Below, piece after piece: positions 23,666 to 35,000 of a stretch of 64,000 nucleotides of DNA (positions are counted from its first letter, which is position 1; each line of letters begins with the position of its first letter). This stretch comes from Gryganskiella cystojenkinii (taxonomy: Eukaryota > Mortierellomycota > Mortierellomycetes > Mortierellales > Mortierellaceae): assembly GCA_015852425.1 (NCBI GenBank), contig JAAAIG010000061.1, forward strand, positions 8,671 through 72,670, in the 5' to 3' direction. Position numbers and translations under genes: made by a program. The notes under the pieces were generated by a model. It was not told where the DNA came from and made no database searches. It worked only from the letters and a program-made list of their open reading frames with translations.

Positions 23666-25256
23666 TGTGATGGGGTGACAATGAAATAAAGGGAGGAGAG
23701 GAGAGGATGAGGAGATGAAGAAAAAAAGGAATTAAAAAAAAGAGGGAAATGGAAATAAAAAAAAGGAAAGAAAGGGAGCGGGATCAATCGAAAGCGAGGA
23801 GGACGAGGAGCAGGCGGGTGATCCAAATCAATCAAATCGCGACTGTTTCCACTCAGGAACAACATTCACCATTAGAAACTGCCTTGTTGCTGAAGGTGAT
23901 CCGATCCATTCATCAATCTGTTCATTCATTTCATCGGGTCGACCATCTTTATAGGAATGGCCCTCTTGCACAAGCACTCTGTGCTGGCCCCTTCTTTCTA
24001 CCCTGGGCACGATTATTGGTCCTCCACATAAAACGACCGTGGACCGTTCCTTTTTTTGTGTCTGTTCCCCCGCACTCCGCAAAAAAAAACAGAAAATCGG
24101 CTCGGTCGCGCGCCTGCTGAACAAATCCAAGATTTTCTTTCATGGTCCGAACCATGGGTTGTCCTTCACTCGAGCTAACTATTATCCCTATTCCCATATC
24201 GATTCTCTTATCCCATCGGTAGTACTGGTGTCCGTGGGCATCATTTCGATTTCAATCTCTTCTGTGGGGAACTCCCGATTTCCCCGTGAGGCTGGAATTA
24301 TTATGATTTCCAACATTTGTTTTCTTTTCTTTTGAAGAGCTCCAAAATTTTCCCACGGGGTCCCAATTAGGGTGCCTGATCACTTCCTTTCGTTTCTCGC
24401 GCTGGGTTTGAACAGGATCGAATATTTTGGCGAAACCTGCCCCTCCCCCGTCTATTCTTCGATGACCGAGCTTGTCGACAACGCTGGAGTAAAAGAGAGG
24501 ACTACGATTAACGAGAAGAGGAAGCCAATGCCCGAAGAGAAAGAACGACGGTATCTCATCCGTCCCTTTCGTCAAGCACGCGTTGTTGATGGTTCATTGT
24601 GTATTGTTTTTTCAGGGCATGGCTCGGCTTGGCTCAAAACTGTTTAGGATGACAACATAATAAAAAAAACTCTTTTTTTTCTCCAGATCCCAAGCCTGTT
24701 ATAAACAAACAAATAAAAGGTCGCCGATCCGGATGTTGAAGCGATGCGGATGGCATTGAGAGAGAAAGTCATCATGAACCGCAAGCATACAGCTGCTGAG
24801 AAGAAAGAATGTGGAGAGGTCTTTTGTGGGACGTAGAAACGTTTCTACGATTCAAGACGCTACTATACGTCTATTCAAGTGCTCGTGTGTGTGTATGTTG
24901 GGTGGGGGTTTGGGAGTGTCTCTTTGCACACGGACTCACGTACAAAGTTGCAAGGGAGGGGATGAATGAAGATGTAACCAAATTCTGAATTGTCAAAGAG
25001 GAATGACATTGTGCGATCATCCTACGTGTGTGCCGACAACAGCAGTTTTTGATTGCTGTAGTCGTTCCTGCGTCTTACTTCGTTTCTTCTCCATCTTTTT
25101 CATTTCCGCTTCGTTCCAATCTTTTTTCTTTTCAGTGTCCCTTTTTTTTTGTTTTTTCCTCCTTTCTTTTCTTACTTTCCATCACTCTCTTTCTCTCTCC
25201 ACTCCATCTCCTCCATCTCCATCTCCTCCGTCTCCTCCCACATCATAAATTCCGCA
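23666..25256. promoter_or_regulatory. Shared divergent upstream region of PCCB and PCCA
   Basis: The two PCC subunit genes start 1.6 kb apart and point away from each other, with no convincing gene between them. The PCCB side (23668-23800) is purine-rich on + (pyrimidine-rich on the coding strand), and the PCCA side (25060-25250) is pyrimidine-rich on +. Together these look like two leaders flanking a central control region. I could not identify a specific transcription-factor site. Confidence 0.5.
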
Positions 25257-28134
25257 ATGTCGCTTTCGCTCGCCGCGGCCATCCCTCGTACTTCCGGTCG
25301 CTGGGTCTGCTCCTTGACCGCGACCCGCCAGCGCCTCTTCCATGCCTCGGCTCTTTCCCGCGCTCAATCTGCTGCTGTCGCCACACCTAACCAGGCTCAG
25401 GATTACTCCAGATTCGGCAAGGTAAAAAAAAAAAATACATCACTACCTCAACAATCAGGATGGACAACAAACTTTGGGTCAAATTACAGGATCGGTTTTC
25501 TAGAGGAAGCAACGATTCACTCTAGCTTGATCTGTTGAAGACAATCACCACTCCCTTTTTGGGTGCAAAGATCCGTCCAAGAAAGAGTCGATTGTACTTT
25601 TCTCCGGGTGAAATCATCTAACCACTCTGTGTATTCTATTCAATTGAAATGAATTTGTAGACCTTTGACAAGATTTTGATCGCCAACAGAGGAGAGATTG
25701 CTTGCCGTGTGATCAGGACTGCCAAGAAGATGGGAATCAAGACGGTCGCTATTCACTCGGATGCTGATGTCAACAGTTTGCACGTCCAGCTCGCTGACGA
25801 GGCCGTCAACGTGGTATGTTACTTCTTTTATTTTTTTTGACCATGTCGATTCAATGTGATGATCGTGATTGTAGTCTTCTGTTCCACAACGATATGATCA
25901 GGAACAAGAGTCCCACTCGTTCAGACTTATAGGAACACGAGGGGATGAAAAGCATAACCTGGACATTGCACCAAAACGCCTACCGTCAGAGTTCCCTGCT
26001 TGGTCGATGTTTCCTTTAAAGTGTCATCATAGCGCTAAACACACAAGGGAATAAGGTCCAGATCTCTGACTCTCCGCTATTCCGATCTTGTTCTTTTTTC
26101 AATGTAGGGGCCTGCTCCTACCTCCCAGAGTTACCTTAACGTCCCCAACATCCTTAAGGCCATCAAGGACACCGGTGCTCAGGCTGTTCACCCCGGTACG
26201 TTTTGGACAAAAAAACCAGGTCGATCATAGGTGATTCGTTTCGTGACAGTGAATACTCAACTGTAATTCTGGATTCTCCATCATCATATATAGGTTACGG
26301 TTTCTTGTCCGAGAACGCGTCGTTCGTCAAGGCTTTGGATGCCGCTGGTGTGACTTTCATCGGACCCTCGGAGGATGCCATGGCCGCCATGGGTGACAAG
26401 ATTCAGTCCAAGATCATCGCCAAGGAGTCCAAGGTCAACATTATCCCGGGATTCAACGGTGTTGTTCGTGATGTCGACCATGCGCTCGAAATCTCGCGCG
26501 AGATTGGATACCCCGTCATGTTGAAGGCCTCGGCCGGAGGTGGAGGAAAGGGTATGCGTATCGCCTGGAACGATGAGGAGGTCAAGGAGGGTTTCAAGAT
26601 TGCCAAGACCGAGTCCATGGCCTCGTTCGGTGACGACCGTCTCTTGATCGAGAAGTTTATCGATAACCCCCGTCACATTGAGATCCAGATCATCTCGGAC
26701 AAGCATGGCAACACCCTTTACTTGCCTGAGCGTGAGTGCTCGATCCAGCGCAGAAACCAAAAGGTCATTGAGGAGGCCCCCTCGACTCATATCGATGAGG
26801 CGACCCGCAAGGCCATGGGTGAGCAGGCCGTCATGTTGGCCAAGCACGTCAAGTACTCTTCTGCCGGTACCGTCGAGTTCTTGGTTGATTCTCAGCGCAA
26901 CTTTTACTTTTTGGAGATGAACACCCGTCTTCAGGTCGAGCACCCCATCACAGAATATATCACGGGCATGGATCTTGTCGAGCAGATGATCCGTGTCGCC
27001 GCTAACCAAAAGTTGATCCCCAAGCAGAAGGACATCAAGATCAACGGATGGGCCATCGAATCCCGTGTCTATGCCGAGGACCCCGAAAAGTACTTGCCCT
27101 CTATCGGTCGTCTCTCCAAGTACATTGAGCCTACCTCGACCAAGGGCCAGAACGAGGTCCGTTGCGATTCCGGTATTGTCGAGGGATCTGAGATTTCCAT
27201 CTACTACGATCCTATGATCTGCAAGCTCTGCACCCATGGTGCTTCCCGTGAGGAAGCCATCGAGAACATGAAGCGTGCCTTGGATTCTTATGTCATCAAG
27301 GGTGTTACTCACAACATTCCCCTTTTGCGTGAGGTTGTTTCCCATGACCGTTTTGCTTCTGGCAAGTACTCGACCAAGTTCTTGGCCGAGGAGTACCCTA
27401 CCGGTTTCAAGGGTCACTCTCCCACCCCTACTTCGCTCGCTCAGTTGGCTTCCATGGCTGGTATCATGCATGCCAAGCGTGAGCTCCGTAACTGGGCTTG
27501 GGGTAAGGGACGTGAGGCTCTCTTGAAGGAGGACCTTCAGGGCAAGGCCCCCCACAGCTGGGAGATCTTTATCGGTGTTCAGGGAGTTGATGAGAAGGTC
27601 CCCGTTAAGGTTGAGAGAATCGGACGTGCCGCCAACGGTGAGGATGAATTCGAGGTTTCTACTCCCGGTATGTCGCCCTTCAAGACTGCTGCTCACTGGC
27701 CTCTCGAGTCACCCTTGATCACCAACACTTTCGACAACGGTGAGGAAGTCACTCTGCAATACTTGGATACTTTGCCCTTGGGATTCCGTGTTCAGCATTT
27801 GGGTACCAAGTTTGACATCACGATCAACAACCCTGCTCAGCATGCGCTTTCAAAATACATGCCAATCAAGGAGAAGGCTTCAACGACCAACATGATCCTT
27901 TCGCCCATGCCCGGTTCCGTGGTCTCGGTCGATGTCAAGGTTGGTGATGTTGTTGCTGAGGGTACCGCGGTCGCAACAATCGAGGCCATGAAGATGGCGA
28001 ACGTGTTGCGCTCTGTCCGTGCTGGTGTTGTCAAGTCGGTCAAGGTCAAGGCTGGTGATTCTGTCGCTGGTGATGAGCTCTTGATCGAGTTTGAGGATGA
28101 GGCCAAGGAGGCCGTCAAGGAGGAGAAGAAGTAA
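25257..28134 (+). CDS. PCCA: Propionyl-CoA carboxylase alpha subunit, biotin-containing, mitochondrial
   Basis: This subunit holds biotin carboxylase and biotin carrier activities of propionyl-CoA carboxylase. Four exons (25257-25421, 25661-25813, 26108-26195, 26294-28134) give 748 residues, close to the human protein. Residues 1-45 are a mitochondrial presequence ([20 protein letters not shown]). The biotin carboxylase domain begins [20 protein letters not shown] and includes the ATP-grasp Gly-rich loop [15 protein letters not shown], the RHIEIQI strand and [14 protein letters not shown]. The BT linker domain follows. The biotin carrier domain ends the protein, with [14 protein letters not shown] (biotinylated Lys in AMKM) and a C-terminal [13 protein letters not shown]. 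The gene is divergent from PCCB, which suits co-expression of the subunits. Its last ~160 coding bases and 3' flank are duplicated at 38110. Confidence 0.96.
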
Positions 28135-28371
28135 ATTGATTGAATCGATTTTTTTTAGAAGTTAGTAGAAGACACGCAGCATTAAGATGGTTAGTTTGAA
28201 AAAGTTATCACACGCGAACACAATATATATAGTACAACGATTCTTTTTATTCGTCTTGTTGATACATTTGCTTAGAAATTGAGAGGTTGTTTCTTTTTGA
28301 GCTAGAGTCGTTTCCATTTCACAGTCAAGGGAATGGCACTACCGCCATCACAACATTAGGAATTACCCGCG
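27973..28371. repeat. Left copy of the ~400-bp direct repeat flanking the accessory island
   Basis: The repeat starts at GCAACAATCGAGGCC inside the PCCA biotin domain, runs through the PCCA stop and 3' flank, and continues into sequence homologous to the reverse complement of the UBE2T 3' end. By eye about nine in ten positions match the right copy, apart from small indels. The UBE2T-homologous part here (about 28270-28371) has a premature TAG five codons after the valine of the VERKR block, and a ~40-base deletion near 28340. The PCCA part is intact and functional. Confidence 0.9.
28270..28371 (-). pseudogene. Fragment of the UBE2T-like gene 3' end (dead copy)
   Basis: On the minus strand this reads LKKKQPLNF and stop, matching the C terminus of the intact gene ending at 38412. 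Upstream of that the frame carries Glu-to-Lys and Arg-to-Trp changes and an in-frame TAG where the intact copy has Leu. It ends abruptly at 28371, where the island begins. It is too short to be a gene and is a relict of the ancestral PCCA/UBE2T junction. Confidence 0.85.
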
Positions 28372-28453
28372 ACGTGTGAGGATTTTTGTGATTGTTTCCT
28401 CTCTGTCTAAGGGCAGGTTATCTCAAAAGAAACTCTCATTTGGACGAGTGAGA

Positions 28454-29785
28454 TCACATCGAAATGAAGGAAACGATTGAGAACACGAATAGAAAATAGA
28501 AGATTCCGTGACCCGCAGAGAGCTGAGCTTGTACGAAATTCTTTAACCAAGCCTCAGAAGTCTTTGAAAGTTGAAATCTCTTGAAAGCAAGGCTCTCGGC
28601 GGTTATGTCATGGAGTTGGTCCAAAGAGTATCCGGGATCTTGAAGGGTTTCCTGGAGAATTGTCGAATGGCTGACCATATACTCCTGATCAACGTCGAGT
28701 ACCTGGGGCAACAAACCGAAGTTGCACAAACACTGGTCTAGTCATCTAAGCCAGGAGCCCCAGGGAATATTTTTGTGGTTGTTGGAACCGTTGAACGTTG
28801 TTGGATGTCGAAGGCGGTAGAATAATCCGGAAATGACCGTGACAGAGACTACGTCCTTATACTCAGATACTAAGGAGAGGACTGACAATTGAGGTGACTG
28901 CTCGAGAAAGATCTTCACGTTTTCTTGATCCGACCTGGGATTGAAATGCGAACTAATATGGACCTCTCGAAGTCGTGTCAGCTTCATCCGAAATGCAGAA
29001 GAGCGCAAAATAGAAACCGTCGAGTCTGGTGATCTTGGCACAGACCAGCTTGGTATTCATCATGATGCGAACCAGATGATCACATCGTTTCCTACCGTTG
29101 AAGGTGTCTGTCGCAGGGCCTGTGTAGTTCCACAATCCAGACTGAGCTTTGACACGTTCACGGCTTGGAGTGCGTCCCTGAGCTGCTTGAGATCGCCATA
29201 GGTCCCAGTCCAGAGTCAAATCTATCTGCCATCCCGTTGTAGTTCTCGCGGTAGTGATCAAAGCAGACCCACTTTACGTGACCATCGTTGTGATCCTGTG
29301 AAGCTTGCCGGAACCTTAGCTGTGTCTCTGACTCTGAGGAACCGTGCCATTCGTTGCAACTCGGATCCTTCTAGTGCCTTTGCTTGGTTGATGGGCTTGA
29401 GATTTTCAGATGAGCAACTGCCATCTCGCCGAATCCTCTCCAGGGACTTGATTGCAGTATCCACTTGTGGTCCCAGGGGGCCAGTCGATGTTGACCAGGT
29501 CATCTTGTATTCTACCAACTCGATCCGTCAATTGGAGGTGCTCCAAAGGAGGAACAACATATCTGGTGACCGAAACTCCTAGTTTGAACATGCGCAGCAT
29601 TCCCAAGATATAGGGTCCGTAATTTTGAAAGATCTCAGTAGACTGTTCAAGCTCGTATCCTTCGTACTTGGCCATGTGGATATGATGCGGAATCCTGTTG
29701 CTACTTCTGGAAAAGTTTGTCTTTGTGTGCTCGCCAAGCTCGCATAGAAAGTAAAGTCGAAACTTTCTGTGAATAGGCTCAACAC
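28454..29785 (-). pseudogene. Decayed LRR/F-box-family-like gene
   Basis: Fragments on the minus strand switch frame repeatedly and contain several stops: LGVSVTRYVVPPLEHLQLTD, KSLERIRRDGSCSSENLKP, MMNTKLVCAKITRLDGFYFA and a C-terminal segment YMVSHSTILQETLQDPGYSL. Leu-rich spacing and the overall flavour resemble the large LRR/F-box families of Mortierella-like fungi, but no fragment is diagnostic. Splicing cannot rescue one continuous frame. It lies directly inside the left end of the island. Confidence 0.45.
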
Positions 29786-29879
29786 ATCCAGTCGTGAGCT
29801 TTCTTTGGGTAGGACGATTGAACAGCCTCGGAATCGTATACTCGAGTGACTCGAACGTCTAGATCAGAATGGAGCGGAT

Positions 29880-31974
29880 CCCATACTAAATGGCTATCAG
29901 GCTCTCGTCCGCTTGTCGTTGAAGACAATGTGTCAACATTTGCGTCATCTCTTGCTGCAAGTCTCGATTCTCGCCAATCTCGCTTCGCATGATGGTAAAG
30001 TGTTCACGGAAATCGACCTTAATTGAATCCGCTTGAGTCGCCTACCCATTATTGACAAACGCTAGAAAGGACTCGTAGAGAGTTCAGCTGAGAAAATGAG
30101 CGAGGACCTGGCAATGGAAAAAATTCGAAAATTAAAATAACGGTTTCATTCTTTGATCAATAATTAAATGGACTACATGAGGCCATCTGGGTATCATCGG
30201 ATAGCCCTGAAGTTTCTCAATCACCATGCAAACTTTGGGACGGATCCGACAAAAGCTGGAGGTGCAAATATTTGAAAACCACTACCGTATGAAAGACGCA
30301 AAAAGCATTTTTAATGCTTACAGAAGGAAAAGTAAAGGAATAAAGATCATATTTCAGAGATTAAAGGGTTTAATTAGGAGTGAAAGTTGGTGTACGTAAG
30401 GAAGGTAACGATTACGCAGCAGCGGGCTTTAGTGGCGTTGCTTGTTGATGATATCCGTTTGCAGGTGGCCAATGGGCGATTGTTACGGGGTGTTTATGGC
30501 GCATGCGTCAACACAGCCCGATACAATTGCGCCAGGTGGTGACACCAGAAAACAATAGCAGACAACTTCAAGGGACAGCCAGAAACAATACGAATGGACC
30601 ACATCAAGGACAACTTCAAGGGATCACATTCAAGGGATCACATTGAAGGGATCCTCATGTTTGGGAGGTCAGGGAGATCATCAAGATAAAAACAATTGTT
30701 TAAGTGCATTGCGGCAGTGCCGCTTTTGATTCTTTGGCCACAAACGTGATTCTGTCGGATTCGGGGACCAACGAACGAACGGCAAGCAGAAGCTGAGTGT
30801 GTCAGTGAGGAGCAAACTTCAAAGTGGGAATGAAGGAAGAACATGGAGACGCGTCCCATGGTTTAGTGATTCGTCCCTTGGGGTTTCTGTCCGGTTGGAT
30901 GCCTTAAAAATACCCTATTCTCTGAGCCTTGTATCACTCAAGGACCGACCATGATTCTCCTTCTCAAGGAAGAACCACCTCATGTAAGCTTTTATCCTCC
31001 ATACTGGCAGTGCCCACGCTCAAAACCGTGCTACGGGCGAGTGTTCTGTTCAAGGTCTCCAGGGTGATCGAGGATGGATCCGAATTCAAGTCGCTCCATA
31101 GCTTCGATCTTTACATCTCACTGTACTGTACAAGTAAATGGTTGAGTTATATACAGTCCCACGCTTGGTTGTAGTGTGTTGGGCTACAGAGATGTTTTTA
31201 AAGTGTGTTATGCTAGAAATAGGTGAGTTGTTGAGAATTGATGCTAATGTTGATTGTGGATATGCAAGGTTGTGTTATACAAGTGTATTATTAATGAATG
31301 GAGAATGTTGGCTTTTTTCACCGGCCCAGGGACAAGAGGGCCGGGACTAACCACAAGAGGTCTTTGATGGTAGTCGAAAGGACGTGGGAGGAAAATTACT
31401 CCATGATTTCCTCGCCGACGAATTCCAAGAACCGGTTCATGAATAGTTCCAGCTTGGCAACACGTTGTGGTGTAGTAAATCAGATCGATCGCTTTGTAAA
31501 GACAGTGCCTCTTATAATCGATCATATTAAAAGAGCGAGAGCAAAGGCAACGTTGCTGTTGGAACGTTTTCTTCCCTTCTATCCTTTGCATGAACCTTTG
31601 ATCTTGTTGAACAATACCTTCGTTTTGCCGACCATTTCTTACCTACGGTCCTCTTTGACAGCTGTCTCCTACCCACAGTCTTGTCCTCGACGATAATTTC
31701 CCGGTGCCATCCTCCTTTGTTCCCCGATCAAGTTTGAGCTTCCTCTCTGATAAATTGTCCCTTTTTCCTTTCAACCCTCTCCAATGCAAGGAGTCCCTTT
31801 TCGCTTGATAATACCTTACATCTGCCCTCGTTCCCTTTTGAGTAAGGATATCCCCAACCTCTGTTAGTTACACTACAACGTTCCTCGAGATGTTCAGGAG
31901 AGTCGGACGGACCTATCACAGATGAAAGTAGGTGCAAAGAAACAATAGAATGTATTAACTTCAAAATTACTCAC
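29880..31974. other. Intergenic island sequence with short tandem repeats, no supported gene
   Basis: No convincing coding frame is visible. At 30608-30652 there are near-perfect tandem copies of a CAAGGGATCACATT-type unit, and the related GACAACTTCAAGGGA occurs at about 30563 and 30609. Small frames near 30638, 31244 and 31728 have no recognisable domain, although the last might belong to the gene whose exon lies at 31975-32379. Confidence 0.4.
30608..30652. repeat. Short tandem repeat (about 14-16 bp unit)
   Basis: Two to three imperfect copies of CAAGGGATCACATT sit in a row, with a degenerate third copy (GAAGGGATCCTCAT). The preceding GACAACTTCAAGGGA is also repeated about 45 bases upstream. 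Confidence 0.65.
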
Positions 31975-32379
31975 GAGCGTTGGAAGCACAGTCTTTGGGA
32001 ATGTCAATAACATTTCGTTCATGCTTACCTGAAGATCGCTCACCATCTTCCGGACCGCTATTGGTGGAACCATTGTGGTGATTCCCTCGTCTTGTTCCTC
32101 GACGCCGTTAGTGGGTACCTCAGCTTGTCCCTCGACCCCGTTGGTGGATGCCTCAACATCTTCCTCGTCGCCGCTTTCCGAGCTTTCTTCTAAGAGACTG
32201 TTTGCATGATTGCGGCACTCTCCTGTCAGAATGATTTCGATTCGGTTGTTTTTGAGATCTTTGATATGTTCAAAACAATCTTTCACCGCGATTCTGATGA
32301 GTGGGCAAGTAGAAGCATGTCGGATGATCGAGGATATGCCGAGGGAGGTCTTTTCACAAATACAAATGGAGTCGAGACT
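31975..32379 (-). CDS. Exon of an uncharacterised protein with NGVE repeats (partial model)
   Basis: A 135-codon open exon is bounded by a good acceptor (GTCTTAG) and a good donor (GTGAGT). It encodes a helical-looking start (IRHASTCPLIRIAVKDCFEH then IKDLKNNRIEIILTGECRN). An acidic segment with two NGVE repeats (EASTNGVEGQAEVPTNGVEE) and a hydrophobic end (MVSDLQVSMNEMLLTFP) follow. Upstream exons near 32530-32750 and downstream coding at 31728-31912 are possible but the phase does not fix one model. I do not recognise the family. Confidence 0.35.
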
Positions 32380-32749
32380 CTAAGACTCTTATCGGAAAAA
32401 TGAGATCCTGTAGAATTTCCTCGTCGACTTGGCAGTGAGTTCTTTGTGACAGTCTCGGTGGTGGACAGCAACCCGCTTTTTGTCAAACTCTTCTGAGGTG
32501 GCTGAGGTGGTTGCCAGGCACAGACTGTACTTACACTGACGAGGCGTCGTCGTCGCTGGGTCGGTGGAAATATATGGAAGGTGGTGTGAGATGAATGGGA
32601 CTGAGAGAAAAGAGAAAATGAACGCAATTCCTCAGTGTAAACCCATAAAATAGTCTAACTTGCCTCGTAAAATAGTCTTTTCGCTGATTGTGAAAATTAG
32701 CCACTTTTGTGACTGTCCCAAAACCCGCGACCTTGCGCGCTGACACCTT

Positions 32750-33295
32750 ATGGTTGTATCCTCATAAGTATCTTTTGTTCACACAGTATCTGATCCCCAG
32801 GTCCCTAAATCTATGGCATCCCATGGCATGCGGAAACTGTCACGAACACAACCACAAGATCTGATGTCCGCATCCACCTCCAATAGTCCTTGCAACATCA
32901 GACTATAAGTTACATCAAATTCGTGAGGACGTCTGTTTGAGGTCCGGGTTCTCTCTGTCACAACGGAGACTATGTATGGTGATTGCAAAAAGGCCAATTC
33001 ACCTGACTTCCCAAGATCCCTCTTATCAGTGGCAACAACAATAAGTCACCAGTGAAGTTCTGCTGAAGTCAAATACATCTTTCATTACCCATAGAGTTTC
33101 ATTCCTAGGCGAAACTTGAGAGCTGAAAACAAAGATTCATTGCAAAAGTAACTCAAGTATTAAAAGTTGCCTCGGCAGAGAGCCGAATCCTTCCTGTCTC
33201 CCCCAGACTCAGCCTCGCCACATAATATATGACCGATTGATATTGCCGCCAACCTGCTACCCATTGCGCTGGACAAAAAATATCCTTTTGGCATA
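32750..33295. other. Intergenic island sequence, nothing recognised
   Basis: No frame longer than about 70 codons and no repeat was noticed. This is the 3' flank of the CaiB/BaiF gene. Confidence 0.5.
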
Positions 33296-34913
33296 CTAAG
33301 TAGTACGAGGAAGCCATTCAGGTTTTGAGGAACCTATGGGGGAGATGATCGGATCCGCCCAGTGTTCTGGTGTTTCAGACATCTCAACCTGAGAGCCAAG
33401 ACGGGTGAATTCTCCGAACGCCGTCTGTCCTGTCTGGAGATTGGGCTGTACTGGCTTATGTTCAGGTCCCAACTTATCCATATCGAGAAGCACGTTGTTG
33501 TCGACCAGCCCGAGTGCTTGCTCAAACATGATCGTTTGCGACAAGGTAACTGTCACTAGATAACTACCACCTTCGGTAGCGCGTCGCAGCAATGCAGCTT
33601 GGGCCCCGATCGATCCCAAGTAGCCGGTTAAGAAGTCGCATACCACGTTCACGCCATGCGGTAACTGAGGTTGATCCGCCGACCCTATATCGCACAACAT
33701 TCCGCTGAGGCCAGCTGCCGTAAAGTCATATCCCATCCAGTCAGCCCATGGCCCAGATGGCGTGTTTAGCTTTACCCTCACGTAAATGATGCCCGGTCGA
33801 TATTTTGCTAAGTTTCCTGCGGAAAACCCTTGCTGATCTGCCAAATGTGGGCGCAGATTCTCGACAAAGACGTCCGCGTCCTTGACGAGTTCGTAGATTG
33901 CTTTCTTGTTCCCATCAACACGTGCGTCTAGATAGGCCTGGCGAATTCCAGCTTGACACTGCCAAAACATGGTAGGTTCTTCAACCCAGTTCAAGGTATT
34001 GAGGTTGAGGCAATCCGCACCTTGCGCGGACAGCTGTCGCAAGACTGTCGGCCCAGCGACCACATGCACCATACCGAGAACTCGGACCCCCGAGAGCGGC
34101 CGAGAGCCAGGAAGGAATGGCTCGGGTTTGCTGTCACCGATCTTCTCGATATGGATGAGCGGCGTTGCGGCATGGCGCTGATACTGTTCGCTGGCTTGAA
34201 ATTCCTGTCGGGTCCGGCATACAACTAACGGCACGCATGCGTCTTGCGCTGCATTCTCCAGGTCGAACGCGTCCCACTTTCGCGTTGCCCGCTCAAGCTG
34301 TTTTGGCAACGTGCCACTATCAAGCAAGTGCATGATTCTTTCGGTATTGGAGCTGTAAAGTGAGGTCAAAATGACGAAGCGCCCGTCCCTCGTCGGCAAG
34401 ATGTGGCTACCCAGCTCACCAACGTTTCCGCCCATCATTTGCGGCGTGCCCTAGTTAATGTTAATGTGTAGAAATGTTAGCCTCATGGTCAATAATTGGC
34501 CGATTAAGGTTGTTTGGGAGATTCGAGATGTTGTCTCGGGAGAACAACTGCAGAGTTAAGACTGTTCAGGATCGGAAACGGATTGTGCCTCCAATACCTA
34601 CATTGACCAACGTGTTGTGAGTGAGAATATCTTGCCATGGACTCTGGATAACATAGGCCTTTCGAAGATCAATGTGTATATCCTGGCCTTTGCCTGATCG
34701 CTTCTTCCAAATGATTGCAGAGGCAATCGCGTTTGCGCCGCTCACAGCCGCCGAAGCGCAACCGACCTTGATGTGGGTTGGACGGATGGGATCCATTCCT
34801 GCGAACGTTATATCCCCGCCGAGATCATTGCGGGTTAAACCAGCCTCTCGTAGCAGGCCATCCACCACGGCCAGCAGGTCTTCGTGGTTATTCACCGGCG
34901 CGTAAGAGAACAT
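33296..34913 (-). CDS. CaiB/BaiF-type (class III) CoA-transferase or acyl-CoA racemase
   Basis: Two exons (34913-34602 and 34450-33296) join as NTLVN-GTPQMMGGNVG, for 488 residues from MFSYAPVNNHEDLL; an upstream in-frame ATG at 35000 is less likely. The protein has two halves. The first resembles the C-terminal part of family III CoA-transferases (SAIIWKKRSGKGQDIHIDL, HILPTRDGRFVILTSLYSS). The second carries the usual N-terminal Rossmann-like block (RPLSGVRVLGMVHVVAGPTV, DADVFVENLRPH, GIIYVRVKLN, WMGYDFTAAGLSGML). The Asp of the GYDFTAAGLSG motif aligns with the catalytic Asp of this family. It is probably cytosolic or peroxisomal; substrate unknown (carnitine/bile-acid-type CoA transfer, formyl-CoA transfer or 2-methylacyl-CoA racemisation). 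It is the only intact metabolic gene in the island, and the family is common in bacteria. Confidence 0.85.
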
Positions 34914-35000
34914 TGCAATACTCCTTTTTCGTATCGTGAGGTTACAGTATGAAAAGTGATCAGCTTTCTGAAGGTGAAGAACGGAGGCAGAGAAGGACAA

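Noticed and set aside
26284..27696. 470-codon open frame on the minus strand across PCCA
   Set aside because: It is an antisense shadow of the strongly codon-biased PCCA exon 4. Its Leu/Val/Asp-rich composition is what biased third positions produce when read in reverse.
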